From NCBI GenBank assembly GCA_026075535.2, contig AP026545.1:5456001-5520000 (forward strand): 64,000 nt of DNA. Reading direction: 5' to 3'. The stretch comes from Tricholoma matsutake (taxonomy: Eukaryota; Basidiomycota; Agaricomycetes; Agaricales; Tricholomataceae). The stretch's first letter is position 1, and every line of letters begins with the position of its first letter. Under the pieces are notes generated by a model, which was not told the origin of the DNA, did not search any database, and saw only the letters and a list, made by a program, of their open reading frames with translations. A program made the translations under genes and the position numbers. This document shows, one piece after another, positions 19,069 to 31,789 of this stretch.

Positions 19069-22000
19069 ATGGCTCATATCCCTTCTTCTCCTTCTAACGA
19101 TAGCCTTCTATCCTCTTCCTCTCAATCTTTCCATCTTCAAAGCTCTGTATCTTCCCGTTCGACTCCAGCCCGTAGCCCCCCTCCCATCCTCAGGAACACG
19201 TCAGGACACTCAAATGGACGCAGTCACAGGAGTACCAGCTTAAGTAGCAGTCGCAGCCTTCGCGACGCGCTTAGAGAAGGCGATGAAGATGAAGATGAGG
19301 ATAGAGCGCCCTCTTTGAGCAGACGCGGCAAAACCGTCGCGACTGCCGAAGATGAAGAAGAGGGCGATGTGGATGAGGAGGACGACCCAATCACTGTCAA
19401 AGACCGTCAATCTCTTATCAATGTTCAACATCCTTTCGGTCTTCCTCTTTGGAAGCCTGCTTTGTATCGGAAATCACGATCTGTTACTCGTCATGCTGAT
19501 GCCGCGCTGCATTCTATCCCATCTGCCCAAGCGGAGCGTCATCTCCTCCCGGGAAATATCTTTTGGGGACTCGCCTTTGGCTGGTGGTTAGCCACCGCTT
19601 GTGTCGTGGTTTCTGCTCTTCTATACTTGGTTCCCCAAGGGGGAAGGCGATATGCGTCCCTCGTATATGGATTAGGCTGGTACCTCGCATGGCCTTTTGG
19701 TAAATACGTGGAAGGAGAATTGGATGATGCTGAGTCCCTCGGTGAAGACGAAGATAACGTGCAGGAACACCAGTGGAGTGAAGGGTCTGAGGCCAACACC
19801 GTTCGTGGTGTGCCATTGCGACAGTCATCTTCTGGTGACAACGTTCCTTCATTTCGTGTTCGAGGTGTCCCCCTTTCCGAGCAGCCCACTATAACCCCCG
19901 AAACTGTTGCAGCTCAGCATGCTCAAAATAAATCTCACTTAAGCGAAACTGCGCCCCTACTTCTGCACTCTAACCAGTTCATCCCTGGCCCTCAAAAGGC
20001 GTACGGTGCAACCCAGCCCATGTCCGCTTCTTCCTCTGGCTCTGTCGGTATGGCCAAAGAGGGTATGGTGGAAGACTGCCTTGGCCAAGCCTGCTTTTGG
20101 CTCGCCATTATATGCATCATTGCACCACTCATGCTCATCGCGTGTATGATCTGCTGGGGCCTCGTCGTTACCATACCCATGGCCAAATTGAATTGGGCAC
20201 TTATTAAGCACCTCTTTGAGCACCCTACATCTATTCGCTTTTGCGCTGCCCCCTCAGTTGTTGTCATGCCCCCTGAACAACCGACAGGCGAAGCAGTGGA
20301 CGGTGAAGATGTTCCTCAAGCCTCCATCAAATTCAAACATACTAGATTATCACCAGGACAGCTAGCACCGTCAGGCTCACCTACGTCCACTGTGTTGCTG
20401 TGTACGTATCGAGCGGTTGGGTTGCAGTACTACAAGTACACTGTGGGGGGTGTCAACATCCTCTTCGTCAACCTGATTCCAGTTGTCTTCTTTGTGATCT
20501 TTGATGGGATGGTACTCCTCACGATGGTAGAAAAGCTCGAGCAGGAAGGGAAACATGTACCAGGATTCCTGGCCGTGATCGCCTCCAAGAGCTTGATCTT
20601 CTTCCTCAGTCTTCTGAGCGTCATTCCGTTGTCGTACTTCATTGGGATGGCAGTTGCCTCCATTTCTGCTCAGTCTTCTATAGGCATGGGTGCCGTCATT
20701 AACGCGACCTTCGGTTCAATTATCGAGATCATCCTATACGGCATTGCACTCACTAGAAGCAAGGGCCGTCTTGTGGAAGGTTCCATCATCGGGAGCTTAC
20801 TTGCCGGTGTGCTGTTGATGCCGGGAATGAGTATGTGCAGCGGTGCGCTGAAACGCAAGGACCTCAAGTTCAATGCCAAGAGCGCCAGTGTCACTAGCAT
20901 GATGTTGATTATGGCCATTATCGGGGCTTTAACTCCAACTTTATTCTATCAGACCTATGGGAACGTATGTTTCCTTTATACTTTCCTTTGTATTATCACT
21001 GGTTGCTGACAAGGTTTACAGTTCCAACTCGTCTGTACGGGCTGTCCCACATCGCCTGGAAGGCCAGGAGATGCTCCTTGGATCTGTGACCACTGTTATT
21101 ATACGCATCCAGATCCTGCAGACGATCCATTCTATCAGTCGACAGTGAAGTCGCTTATGTACTTCTGTGCCGCTGTCTTGATCCTGGTAAGTACCCCAGC
21201 ATCGAAGTGGCATAAATTATCTAGTGTATTCATTCTTCTCCAACAGTCTTACCTGATAGGACTGTGGTTTTCACTCCGCACCCATGCATCGCAGATATGG
21301 CAGAATCCCCAACAGCTCATGCACCCGATGGAGCTCCCTATTCATAACCGTCTTTCGCTATATCAAAAACTTATTGCTCCGGGCCAGTCAGCGGCAGGTA
21401 CTCAAACTCACCGACCAACATCCCTTCACCGCAAGCCCAGCAGTGTACCTTCGCGTAATCAGACCCCTACCCCACAAGAGCAATCCCTCCCACTTGACTC
21501 CACTTTGCGTGGCGGGGGCGATCGTTCAGTGTCTCCTTCGCACAATCGACGTGTTTCGTACGCCCGCAGCCCAGTCCAGCCCGCCTACGCTCCTGTGCTG
21601 GAGACTGTAGACCGGACAGTGAAGGATAGCTTGCATGTTCCGCCGGAGACTATGACGACGGATGACTTTACGCGTGCAGTAGCGGTGGCTACTGTCAGCG
21701 CACTTCGCCACCATGCACATACACATTCTCCCGCACGAGTTAGGACGTCGGCGGTTGATGAGGCAAGCACTCATGAAGGGCACGATGCTCCGTCTTGGAG
21801 TCGTACAACCAGCGCTAGTGTGCTGTTGGCATGCACGGCTCTTTATGCTGTCATCGCAGGTAGACTTGTTCCTTTCTCCATGTACGATCCCTGCTGACAC
21901 CCAGCTACTTTCGCAATGCAGAGCTTCTCGTTGAGGTCGTTGATGTCATCCTCGAAGGATCTGGGATCAACGAAAAGTTCCTTGGGGTTACTCTGTTTGC

Positions 22001-22624
22001 TCTAGTGCCCAATACTACGGAATTCATGAACGCCATCTCGTTCGCGCTGAATGGAAACATTGCGCTGAGGCAGGCTGCCTTCCTCCTCTCTTTTATTCGC
22101 CACTTACTGATACACGTGTTGTTCAATCTAGCATGGAGATCGGATCTGCCTATGCCCTCCAAGTTTGTCTGCTCCAAATCCCGGCAATGGTTGCCTTTTC
22201 GGCTTGGTACAACCCAGCAAGCATGGGTGAGGTTGCCAAAACATTCTCGTATGTGTCCCCGGAAATCGTTGTGGTTGCCGTTTGCCTAACCTCCGATTAC
22301 CCTTAGACTCATTTTCCCGCGATGGGATGTGATAGCCTTGATCCTCTCAATGTTCTTAATGACCTACACATACATCGAGGCAAAGAGCAACTATCATAGA
22401 GGGAGTATCCTCCTTCTCAGGTAATTTCACAGTGATCTGCTGGATATTGTAAGTTCACTGACTGGATTCGCAGCTATCTGGTTCTACTCTCTGGTTTCTA
22501 CTTGGCGCCCGACACGGCCGTCGACGTCGACCAAGGGCAAGGTTTAACCTCCACCCTCCAATTCCCTTCTTTGACTTTCTTCCAAACTCTGCGATGGTAC
22601 TTTTCATCGTTCTGGAAATTTTGA
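19069..22624 (+). CDS. Vnx1-like vacuolar cation/H+ antiporter (CaCA superfamily)
   Basis: Seven exons (19069-20964, 21022-21186, 21247-21859, 21922-22069, 22132-22248, 22307-22420, 22474-22624) encode about 1067 residues, long like fungal Vnx1/YNL321W proteins. The N-terminus (about 1-160) is disordered and acidic. A first membrane domain follows ('NIFWGLAFGWWLATACVV' and a later 'CFWLAIICIIAPLML'), matching the extra N-terminal membrane region of this family. The exchanger core has 'GAVINATFGSIIEIILYG' (first alpha repeat), a cytoplasmic Ser/Pro-rich loop, then 'LFALVPNTTEFMNAISFALNGNIALS' and 'EIGSAYALQVCLLQIPA' (second alpha repeat). These carry the conserved acidic residues of cation/proton exchangers. 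A Cys-x2-Cys ... Cys-x2-Cys cluster lies just after the first exon. Intron 4 begins GC rather than GT. The protein should exchange monovalent cations and/or Ca2+ for H+ at the vacuole; ion choice cannot be read from sequence. Confidence 0.9.
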
Positions 22625-22816
22625 GATCATATCAGTCTTGTCGCCCCCCATTTGCATCCATTGGTCCCAATCATGACATCCGCTGCTTTCAAAGCTTTTC
22701 GACGTTGTTCCTCCTTTCTGAAGCACTCGTATGTGTTAGTATTTAATTAGTACATACATCCATCCATCACCTATGTCTTACTGTTTGACTCATTTATTGT
22801 CTACGTAGTATCATCA

Positions 22817-25800
22817 TCAATGCATGCCTTGCAGATTTTCCAAGACTAGCTGTATCTCCTCGATCGGCATTGTCAGCTTTTCGGGATCGCTGTGACCCCC
22901 AATGATTTTTTCGAGCCGCCCCGGTGTCCCCATGTACGTAAGGAATTGCTCTATGAAGTCACCGTCAAGGAAACCGAAAGACGCAACATCTGCATCGCTG
23001 CGACCTCGTGTATTGTGTGGAGCTCGAAATCTGCAGATAAGTCAATCAGCCTGCGTTCGGAATAAGGTTGTCAAATTTATGACCTTGTGTGAGTCACCCC
23101 ACCGACACCCTGAATGACAGCAGCAAGGTTTCTTTGTAATGACGTCAGATGTAGTGAGAGCTGTTCACCGACGACATCGACGATGACACCAATACGACCG
23201 GAAGAGGTGAAGAAAACATGCTTCGCCTCTAATGCTGTATTGCTCGACGAGTCTGATGAAGCTAGTGATCCTTGATACGAAGTCAGAGGAAAGGTCGGGA
23301 TTAAGGAATACGATACACACCACGAATGAATTTGGTGACGAAGTCGGCCAAGTGATAACTGCCATTACGCTCCAGTGACGCTCGCCCCATTGTGCGAGTC
23401 AATATGAATGTAAAGAGGTTCAGTGCATCCTACGCAGGTAATCAGGCAATTCGGAAATTTGGAAAAATAGAAATATTATTTACGTTGGCCCCAATGATAT
23501 TAGCTTCATCCGACGCTTCCACAGCGACTGGCCACAAAGGGCCATAGTCCTTAGCGACATTTCGTATTTTGGAATCAGAAACCTTCAAGATTGACACAGA
23601 GCTGATCTGGTCGCCCGCCACTATATGATCTCCGTAGGTTGCTAAGCTCGTCAGGTAATAGTTGTGGTTCCATTCCGAGAGCAATTGTAAGGTGAATGAT
23701 GGAGAGGGAACGTCATCGGATACTTTGAGACCATATAACATCACCTGCATGGAAACATTCAACTGCGCTCAGTAGGCAAATAGCGCTTTACTTACTGAGG
23801 AATTGACTGCGGCTACAATTGTATCGTTTATGAGGGCCAAAGAGTACACACATCCTTTGACATCCGCTGATGCGATTAAAGAAAGCTGTAGACTGGAAGC
23901 AGATTGGAAAGCAGTAAAGATTAGCAGCCTTCCATTCGTAGGCTCCTTCTCATCGGGTTCATATGTGAAGGTTCCGAGGCAAAACAGTGGCATAGTTTTA
24001 TCACCAACAAGTGGGGACAGAGTTGTCAAAGCAGTGATTTCTTCGTCCGTTTCACAGTTGAAAGTGCTTAGATCTGATATACATTCAATATTAAGAAACG
24101 GAAGAAAAACTTGAAGGAATCACCAGAGAACGTAGTGTCGTCCAATAATTTGAAAGAACTTGTTGATGATTCAAGGCCGCCAATTCTTCCAGGCACAGTA
24201 CGAGTGCATGCTACACCAAAGACTTTCAAGTTAGGTTGATAGACCAGCCGCCGTGGGTTATCTAATCCCAGAGAAACCTTGTAACAGAAAATCAGGAATA
24301 AAATATGCAATGTCAAAAGATGCTTGCCGATCGAATGTGCATTTTATCCAAGTCCTTGACGCGACCAATGAAGAGCCCAGTAGGGGTACCTAAGACGAGA
24401 GATGACTTGAATATGCTGGTGTTCAAAGGTGACACTCCAACAATCTCCTAAGACAACACCGATCTGTGAGCTTGGGTAAATGAATGGACTTGTAATTTAG
24501 TACTTTGAGCATGATAGGCGAAGTATGCAATCGTTTCTTCTCCCAGGACAACACTGTCGCTCTATTCCCTGCCGCAAACACAGCTCTCTTGCCATCTACT
24601 TGACAGACTGTCAAAGAAACTGGTGCACGACCTAGCGAGATTATCTTCTTCTCCTTGAATTGTTTGTCTTTCCATGCGAAGTAGACAACGGAGCCATCCC
24701 CCAATCCAGCGAGAACATGAGGATGGTAATCAGCTCCTTTTGGACTTGTGTCGGATCCAAAGTTGTAAAGGATAGCAGACCGAACAAGGGCAGGAAGGGG
24801 CGGAGATTTGGAGACGAGGACGAAACCTTGCTTGTCGAAGGTCAATACTTCAATTTCATTTTCTCCCCAATATGACACCGTAACATAGTTCGAGAAATAT
24901 TTTGATGAATCTTGGGGCGTGCAAGAGACTGTGCTGATTTCGGTAAAATTACCTTTATTTTGGCTTGAAGCCGAATTAGGGTCTTTAACAAAGGGAAAGG
25001 ACGAAAGAAACTTACGCAACAACATTGAAAACATTTTCTTGCGTGATGTTGAGAGCGACTAGTCTCCCGCCATTTAACGCCAGTACCACTTGACTGGGAT
25101 TAACACTGGCCGCTACAACCTCCCTTCCTCTCTCTTCCCATCTGGAATGTTGTACGTAGGTTCCCATCACTACGTCATACTCAAGCAAGAACGCGCCCCT
25201 AGGAGTCACCTGCACCACAAGTTGTGAATTGGCATAGCTTGATTTGCCATTTGCATCGGTTATACGACGTGCTATGTTGCCAAAGGCAAGCGTAGGCGAA
25301 TCGAATACAAGACCAGTCAGAGCCCCTTTGATACAATACAGGGAGGTGCTGTTGCCTCCATCGTTGATTTCGAAGAGATGAGTAGATTGCAGTGTGGATA
25401 CAAGAATGCGGCTATCAGTGCTAAACAGGTAACAGGGTTAGGAATAGACACAATCTAACATAGCAAACTGGGCACCTATCCTCGAATTGGTTTCGTACGG
25501 GCCAGATGTTGGTCACGTCTGTTAATCCGGGAATTGATGCCAATTCTGTAAAATTTGCCCCATTTCGGACGACGTTCACAGATCCTGTGTTCCCGCCTCC
25601 AGAACAGGTGACAACCTGCCGCTAGACAGGCAGAAGTGTAAGAAGTCTGTAGGTCGACATTCAGGGATAGGACACACCTCCCCGCTCCCATCGATATCGA
25701 CTAAAGCAGCATCCATAATGGGAGCAATGTTTTTAAACGTGTGCAGAACGCTGACAAAGGACCCGTACGACTCAATTACGCAGCCTTTTGCAGGGTCCTT

Positions 25801-27354
25801 TGTGAAATCATTATTATCATCCAATGCTCTCCCTTTGCCTTTTCCTGTATTTGATACGCCTAACCTGCCAGCGGGGGTGAGTTTCACCTCCGGCGGAGTA
25901 GCCAAAGTAGGGGAGGAAAGGGAGAAAGTAGGTGTAGGGTTAATTTGAAGTAGTTGAGAATCCCCCAGATGGGACCCTAGGAACAACGTTTGGGTCGTCA
26001 AGTAAGTCAGTGTTGTTGGTGGCGATGTCTAAGAGAGATGGCATCAGTCAAGACAGCAAAAGCAACAAAAAAATTGCACAGACCTCTCCGAGAGGTATTA
26101 GAATGAGGCCCTCCTCTTTGAGATGGTCAAGAGACAGCATGGAGAGCCTGCCGAATGAGTCGCCAATGAAATATCTGAATGAATGTGAACTGACAACACA
26201 GCATCTGGATAAAGTAGAAATTAGCTCTGTCATGAATGGGATGAGGACAAGAATAAATGCCTACGCAGTGACCTCGCTCCATGGCCATTCCACACTACCC
26301 CTGGGTTTCCTTTTCCTTCCTTCCCTTTCCATTTCCTTCGCCTGAGCCTTCTCAACCTCAGCAGCATCTGTGCTTTTCTTCTTTGCCTCCAACCGCCTCC
26401 TCTTACCCCTCTGTCTCTCTTGCCCTTGCTTGTTGGCCAACTCAAATAATAAGATTTGTTTCCCACCCACGATCAATACTCCACCAAAGAAGCCTTCGCT
26501 TTCATCATCATCATCTCCGTCGACTGTCAGCTGTGATGGTGGAACAGAAAGGAGTTCTGGGATGCATTCTGTGGGACAAGGCAAGACTTTCGCAGAAATG
26601 GGCGTTGGATGTAGCACAGTAGAAGGATGATGCGATAACTCAAAGTCGTCGATGAGAACATCACGCGCTATTAGCTGTACTCGTTCCTGATAATCCATAT
26701 ACAGGATCGCAATCGCAAACTCGTCTTCGGGTACAGGCAGAAATGCCAAACTGAAGACATTGAGTTCCGGTAATCTAGACAGACAAACACTCAGTCCTGA
26801 GATATATAAGCATACGCAGTAGACGTACGTTACATCAAAATCTTCCTGATAGTTTCCCGCCTTAAACTTGACTATTTTGAGCTTGCCGGTATAGCAGCTG
26901 ACGACAGCTATCTTCCCCGAGGGGTGGATTAGCACATCGTTTAAGAACTCTGCAGGACGTGGTGTGCGTTCATACAGTTGCAACTGTTTTCTGGTAGTCA
27001 ACTCTCTGGCACCGGACTCAGACTCAGAGTATGAAAGGAATATAAGCTCTGGGTCAGGATGAGCGAGGAAAAGCAGAAGATTAGATCGTGATGAGCCCTG
27101 TGGAACATTCAGTTGGAGATATCAAGATGGTGTCATACGAACGAACGTACAAGAATTGGAACAGCTTTGACTGAGACAACCTTTCCCCATATCTCAAGCC
27201 CACACTCATGCTGGAGCCCATGGGGTTGGAGAGAATAAACGTCGATTCGGTCAATTTTCGCTATTACAAGATGTTCCAGATCTCTTGATGAAAGTTGGCA
27301 TTTTACCGAAGACAAGACCGAGGATGGGTGGTGGAACGTTGTAACAACCTTCAT
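22817..27354 (-). CDS. DDB1: DNA damage-binding protein 1 homologue (DDB1)
   Basis: About a dozen exons run from the ATG at 27354 to the stop at 22817-22819. Exons 1-3 are 27151-27354, 26829-27097 and about 26265-26774; later pieces cover 26180-26085, 25990-25680 and on to 22900. DDB1 signatures in order: 'HLVIAKIDRIDVY' (first beta-propeller), 'PSGKIAVVSCYTGKLKIVKF', 'GDSFGRLSML', 'TQTLFLGSHLGDSQLLQI' (joining propellers), 'DYGPLWPVAVEASDEANIIGA', 'ERNGSYHLADFVTKFI', and a C-terminal 'FGFLDGDFIEQFL' helix region. DDB1 is the adaptor of Cul4-RING ubiquitin ligases and acts in DNA repair and chromatin. One exon (about 26270-26470) carries a Lys/Arg/Glu-rich insertion absent from animal DDB1. 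One intron (about 24329 down to 24281) uses a GC donor. The exon 3/4 join (about 26180-26265) is uncertain. It is tail-to-tail with the antiporter, 192 bp apart. Confidence 0.92.
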
Positions 27355-27421
27355 TGTAACGTATGAAGCTAGAAGTTACAACTTACAAGTTATGAAGCGT
27401 CCCACGACGACTAAGAACGTG

Positions 27422-28194
27422 CTACCGGGCCGGTGAATAACCGACCATCGTTCCATCCTCGTTCATGATAATATCCTCAGCTCCGTCTTCATCCTCAGTA
27501 CCCTTGGAAGCAACTACAAACTGATCCAGAAGTGTTGGTATTCCTTTGATCCCACTACTGGTTCCTTTAGGTTTTCGCTTTGTTACAGATTCTGAGCTCA
27601 ACCATGGAATGATTTCTACCCATTCATCAGAGCTGACATGGTCAGATAGTTCTACCAGCGTACCTTCCAGGAATATAAACTCGTCCACACGCCGTACGGC
27701 AGTAGCTGTAGACACATCAACACAAGATCAGTTAACATGGATGCGAAGTATCGCACCGATGTCTTTGTGCTGCACAGTAGACCGCTTTTCCCGTTCTGCC
27801 ACGCTCTTGCTAGCTTCTGAAAGCCGTTTAATGAACTCTTCAGTGGCGATTGAAATTAAAAATGTAGCATCTTTGGCAACCATTGGTATATCCTGCCATC
27901 TTCCTGGATCATTTCATGCAACCTATCAACAGCCGTGCATACCTTGTCTGCCTTGATGATCTTCTGTACTCTTGCAAATGGCAACAACGACTTTCCCGCC
28001 TCACGCACTAGCACAATAGGTTCTTTCCTCTCCCTCTTTTTCTTCTCTGACTGTTGGACTTTCTCGCCAGATACCCCTATCTCACCTACATGTTCCGCTT
28101 CTTGGCCTATAACTCCTTCATCTCCGAGTGTTCCTTCGTGTTCTTCCTGAGTTTCCTCTCCGTTATGTTCGTGATCGTCCGTACTAGTAGCCAT
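27422..28194 (-). CDS. Dpb3/POLE4-type histone-fold protein
   Basis: Three exons (27943-28194, 27757-27892, 27422-27705) join to 223 residues. An acidic N-terminus is followed by a histone fold of the CBF/NF-Y class at about residues 68-145: 'SLLPFARVQKIIKADK', 'VAKDATFLISIATEEFIKR', and 'TAVRRVDEFIFLEGTL'. The ending 'DEF.FLEGTL' is typical of Dpb3/POLE4 (small subunit of DNA polymerase epsilon) and of the related CHRAC small subunit, which use the same fold to pair with Dpb4/POLE3. The role is therefore chromatin-linked replication or nucleosome sliding; the two cannot be separated by eye. The acidic tail is longer than in the yeast protein. It sits 67 bp upstream of DDB1 on the same strand. 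Confidence 0.85.
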
Positions 28195-28548
28195 GAAATC
28201 AAGTACTGAACGCGCCGCAGTGACCGGTCGCGTCAAATGCGTCACGTCACGCTCAGAGATTTCGAACACACAAGTACATATTGAATACATAAAGTCCTAC
28301 TTACCTGTAGATGTCACTTCTGTTCGTTGTCTACACCCAAAACCACGTATCTCTTTAAGAATCAGCAAGGTCCACATTCGGGATAACTCGAGCGTTTAAA
28401 GTATATCCTGCACCAGGAATTATGGACTTGCCTACAACAGTAACACTGTAACAGGACCAATTGCAGATTTATGTAGTTACGATTCGTGATTCTATGGTCC
28501 CCTGTGAGGTGCCTCCAGGTAGTAACAGGTTGTGTCAACTTCTGCTAC

Positions 28549-29293
28549 TTATAGACGAGCTGAAATTTGCGTCACAAGGAACTTTGCGTCATCCTCGTCT
28601 AACTCATCGCGTGATTCAAACTCTTTCTGGTGCATTTCCCTCGTCGTCAGAGGAACCCCAGGCTTGGACAACTCTGGGTTGATGATTTCCCTACTAGAGG
28701 AGGAAGACCCGAAAGTGGGGGCAGGAATAATGTGGAAATGCACCTAGAAATAGCTGTAGGGGTCAACAGACGAGTTGCTCAAGGGAACTTTCTTACATGA
28801 GGCACTGCCTGTGCATATTCCTGGTTACATACGACATTCAACGCAGTATTATCCATAGCTGCAAATGACCTAAAAATGAGCACTGGAGCGCGGTGGATAT
28901 AGAGCTCAAACCGACATAATTGCGCCGTTGTGCTTACATACCTTGTGCCAAGGCATGAGCAACTTTGGACACCGCTTCTCCAACGGATGCTGCATAGTCC
29001 GGTGGTAGCTCAGATATCCTAGACTGGTGAATTTTTGGTATGACCAGTGTATGTCCTTTCCGTAGTGGAAGTATGTCTATCAGATGCCGAAATGATATAC
29101 CTCACGACCGAGCATCGAGCACACAATACACCATACCAAGGATAGCAAGAACTTTCTCGTTTTCAAACACTCGATATGCTGGTAGTTCGCCCTTTATAAT
29201 ACGACAAAACGAGCAGTCAGAGTCGGAGCCCGTGATCATCCAGGAAGGGGCGGGAGGACGGTCGAGGTGGGCGTTGATAATGAAAGAGGTCAT
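28549..29293 (-). CDS. HIT-family nucleotide hydrolase
   Basis: Four or five exons on the minus strand start at the ATG at 29293 (exon 1, 29137-29293) and end at 28549. The N-terminal block has 'CSFCRIIKGELPAYRVFE', the usual opening of HIT proteins including the zinc-type Cys pair. The second exon reads 'DILPLRKGHTLVIPKIH'. The final exon completes the histidine triad H-V-H-F-H-I-I across the splice ('AVPH' + 'VHFHIIPAP'), which holds the catalytic histidine. Family members hydrolyse nucleotide phosphoramidates or dinucleotides. The acidic C-terminal tail ('DELDEDDAKF') is family-typical in fungi. It is transcribed away from the methyltransferase-like gene, with 85 bp between the start codons. 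Confidence 0.88.
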
Positions 29294-29378
29294 GTGGCCG
29301 GTTTATTTTTAGTACCAATTGCAACTTGAAATTCTAAGTTCTTGCGAGCAGCTCTACTACAGCAACTCCCTAGGCCAC
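29294..29378. promoter_or_regulatory. Short bidirectional promoter
   Basis: Only 85 bp separate the divergent start codons of the HIT gene (minus) and the methyltransferase-like gene (plus). Both promoters must share or overlap this segment and the neighbouring 5' exons. No TATA box is evident. Confidence 0.6.
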
Positions 29379-30573
29379 ATGTCACGCTCTCGCGGGGATC
29401 GTGCAGTAGCATCGGGAAACCTCTCCTCATCAATGCGGGAGAACTACAACGAGCTCGGCGTGTCAGAGGTATCGACAAGGCGTTCGAGTCATTACTTCCA
29501 TGCCATTGAATCACTCTCTGTTGCAGTACTACAAGAAAATCGGGTCAACATACCGGAACCCACACTTCCCAGGTATCCGACTCTGCCTATTATCGTGGCT
29601 AAATAGGTTCAGCACAATTCACATTCATTTCACATGTATTGATAGTTTCAAAAACAGATGGTGGCAGATGGAAGGTTGTAATATCAATAAAGATGACCCA
29701 ATATTCATCTTCGACATGGCTTGTGGTTTGTAAACATTTTATCTTTTGAGCATTTCGGCTAAGCATCGGAATACAACTGCAGGCAGGTCCTTAACTTCAT
29801 TCCCTTTCGTTTTCTCCTTCGTAACTAATTATGGCGAACCCTTTCAGTGGAGAAGTCACGCTAGCCTTCAGAGAGTGGTGGAAGATAGGCAGCGAGCTTC
29901 ACAAGTCACCCTGTGAGGGACCTCGCCGGAAGACTCATGCGATTCCACCTCTGAGTCCCGACTTTCAGCCTCTGATCATTGCAGCGGACCCCGTCTGTCT
30001 TTCTCTCCCATCATCGACGACTTGACTGAGTCTATAGCACAGTACACCGCAACTGCATATCGAGACCGGACTTCCCTCACCTGCGCACCGCTGTCATTCA
30101 CGGATTTATCTGAAGGTGCTTTGCCGCCATTGACGTCCGAAGTCTCGTTTTCAGCTCAGCATCTTAAGTCACAACAATCTGAGTCTTCGGATGATTCTCA
30201 ATCACCACAGTTTGTCATTGAAATGGTGATATGTTCATTTGCACTTCATCTAGTGGAAAGTTCTTCACAACTGTTCTCTCTTCTTTGGGAGCTGAGCTCG
30301 AAGTCACGTTGGCTCGTAGTTTTGGCGCCTCACAAAAAGCCAGAGGTCAGTTTCTCTCCACATGAAGTCAGTGGATCGAAACAATGGTGTAAACAGATCA
30401 AAGACGGATGGGGTTGGCAAAAGTGGAACGTCCATTCATGGGAAGCTTGTCAAATGGTGGATAACACTGGGGAGCTGCTGAACAATAGGTCAGATTTGCA
30501 TTGAGGATTAACTAAGCCGGCTCATCACGCATCCAGGGTACATTGTCGTGTCTACAGAAGCTTGAACGTATGA
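29379..30573 (+). CDS. SAM-dependent methyltransferase-like protein
   Basis: Exons on the plus strand begin at the ATG at 29379 ('MSRSRGDRAVASGNL') and join through 'YYKKIGSTYRNPHFPGIR', then 'IFIFDMACGFGEVTLAF' (the exon boundary falls inside the glycine motif; the acceptor is at about 29846), then 'PLIIAADP' + 'YTATAYRDRTS', then 'VIEMVICSFALHLVESSSQ', 'WLVVLAPHKKPE', and the last exon 'LLNNRVHCRVYRSLNV' ending at 30573. 'DMACGFGEVT' resembles motif I of class I methyltransferases, and 'VICSFALHLV' resembles motif IV. The substrate is unknown. The arrangement looks intact, with about six exons. It ends 47 bp from the end of the convergent She9 gene. Confidence 0.75.
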
Positions 30574-30620
30574 ATGCCCGCATGGTGTCTTTTGAAAAAT
30601 TTTGCATTATATTGGTCTAG

Positions 30621-31789
30621 TTAACGGGCTAGCCACAAACTACCAAGCACACCGACTACGAAGGCACTGGCTGCCACCGCTGCTACTTCCCGGTCATTAC
30701 GTCCGACAGTGACTTTTGCTGGTTCGGGAGTACCAGCTATTATCGTCTCTGGCTTCGCCTCCACTAACGTTGAGCTAGCCAAGTCTTGTGTGACTTTAAA
30801 GAGCAGCCGTTCCTGATCCGCAAGCTGTCTACCAATCGCCGTCATGCTCGCATCCAGTCTCGACGCATTCTCCACGCTCAGCTCCTCAATCTTTGTCTCG
30901 AACGTCTGCGCGAGTCTCCGGCGCTTCCACGGCTCGACCACTACAATCGCCATCACAAATATCAGCATGTTGAGGCCCAATGCAGCCAACGAGCCGTAAG
31001 TCGAGGCGCTTCGGATTTTGTCAGACCAAACCTGTTCCTCATGGTACCGGGCAAGAATAGTCCGCATCAGTTGACTGAATTCGCGCTCAACTGCGTCCTC
31101 CACCTCGTCGACAGCTGCTTTCGCGCTGACCTCCTCCTGCTCGCATTGATGATCTTGCCGCACAAGCGTTGTGAAGCGGCTGACGTCGCTATCTGTCCAG
31201 TTGGACTTGCGTTGGAGAAGATCGTTGACCTCTCTTTGCGAGTTGGATCGCTGAACGACAGCTTGCTCATATGCAGCTTTCGCCTGTCGTGCAGCTTGTC
31301 GTGTCACATTTATCCTAGCCTCTAAGAAACCTGTATTAGATGCTGAATGTAACCATGTACATACACACCTTGGTCTACCACATCACGTTTCAACACTTCA
31401 ATGGCCTCATAACCCGTCACCTTATTGAGCTGTAAGCCAAGCTGTGATAACGTCGTCATAGTATTCGCTGTAAAATCGTCTGCTCGATCTCTGACGGTGA
31501 TCGCGGCTTGCCCCGACCACTCCCGAAGACGTCGTTTTAGCAAGTCCAAATCATACGTTGGTTTGGAGTCGTAAGCGTCTGGTCTGTCGGAGGTGGTGAA
31601 GGAGTTTTGGGCTGAATGAGCGCCATCGTCGGATGTCGCTTTGGGCGACTGAGAACTTGAAGAGGGTGTTTGGTTTATATGTGTCGAGCCGTCATTGGGT
31701 GAGCGAGTCGGATGCGTTGTCGTATTGGGTATTGACGACGTGGTAAATTGACGAAGCACCGACCCTCTTGCCCGTGAAGCCCTCCACAT
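30621..31789 (-). CDS. SHE9: She9/Mdm33-family mitochondrial inner membrane protein
   Basis: Two exons (31369-31789, 30621-31321) with a 47-nt intron encode 373 residues. The N-terminus ('MWRASRARGSVLRQF') looks like a mitochondrial presequence, followed by a Ser/Thr-rich linker. Core family motifs are 'GYEAIEVLK', 'SNSQREVNDLLQRKSNW', 'RFTTLVRQDH', 'RYHEEQVWSDKIRSASTYG', a membrane segment 'LNMLIFVMAIVVVEPW' and the basic 'KRRRLAQTFE'. A second hydrophobic segment ends the protein ('AASAFVVGVLGSLWLA'). Coiled coils fill the middle. In yeast the family controls mitochondrial inner-membrane fission and shape. An upstream in-frame ATG at 31843 exists, but the downstream one gives the better targeting signal. 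Confidence 0.9.
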
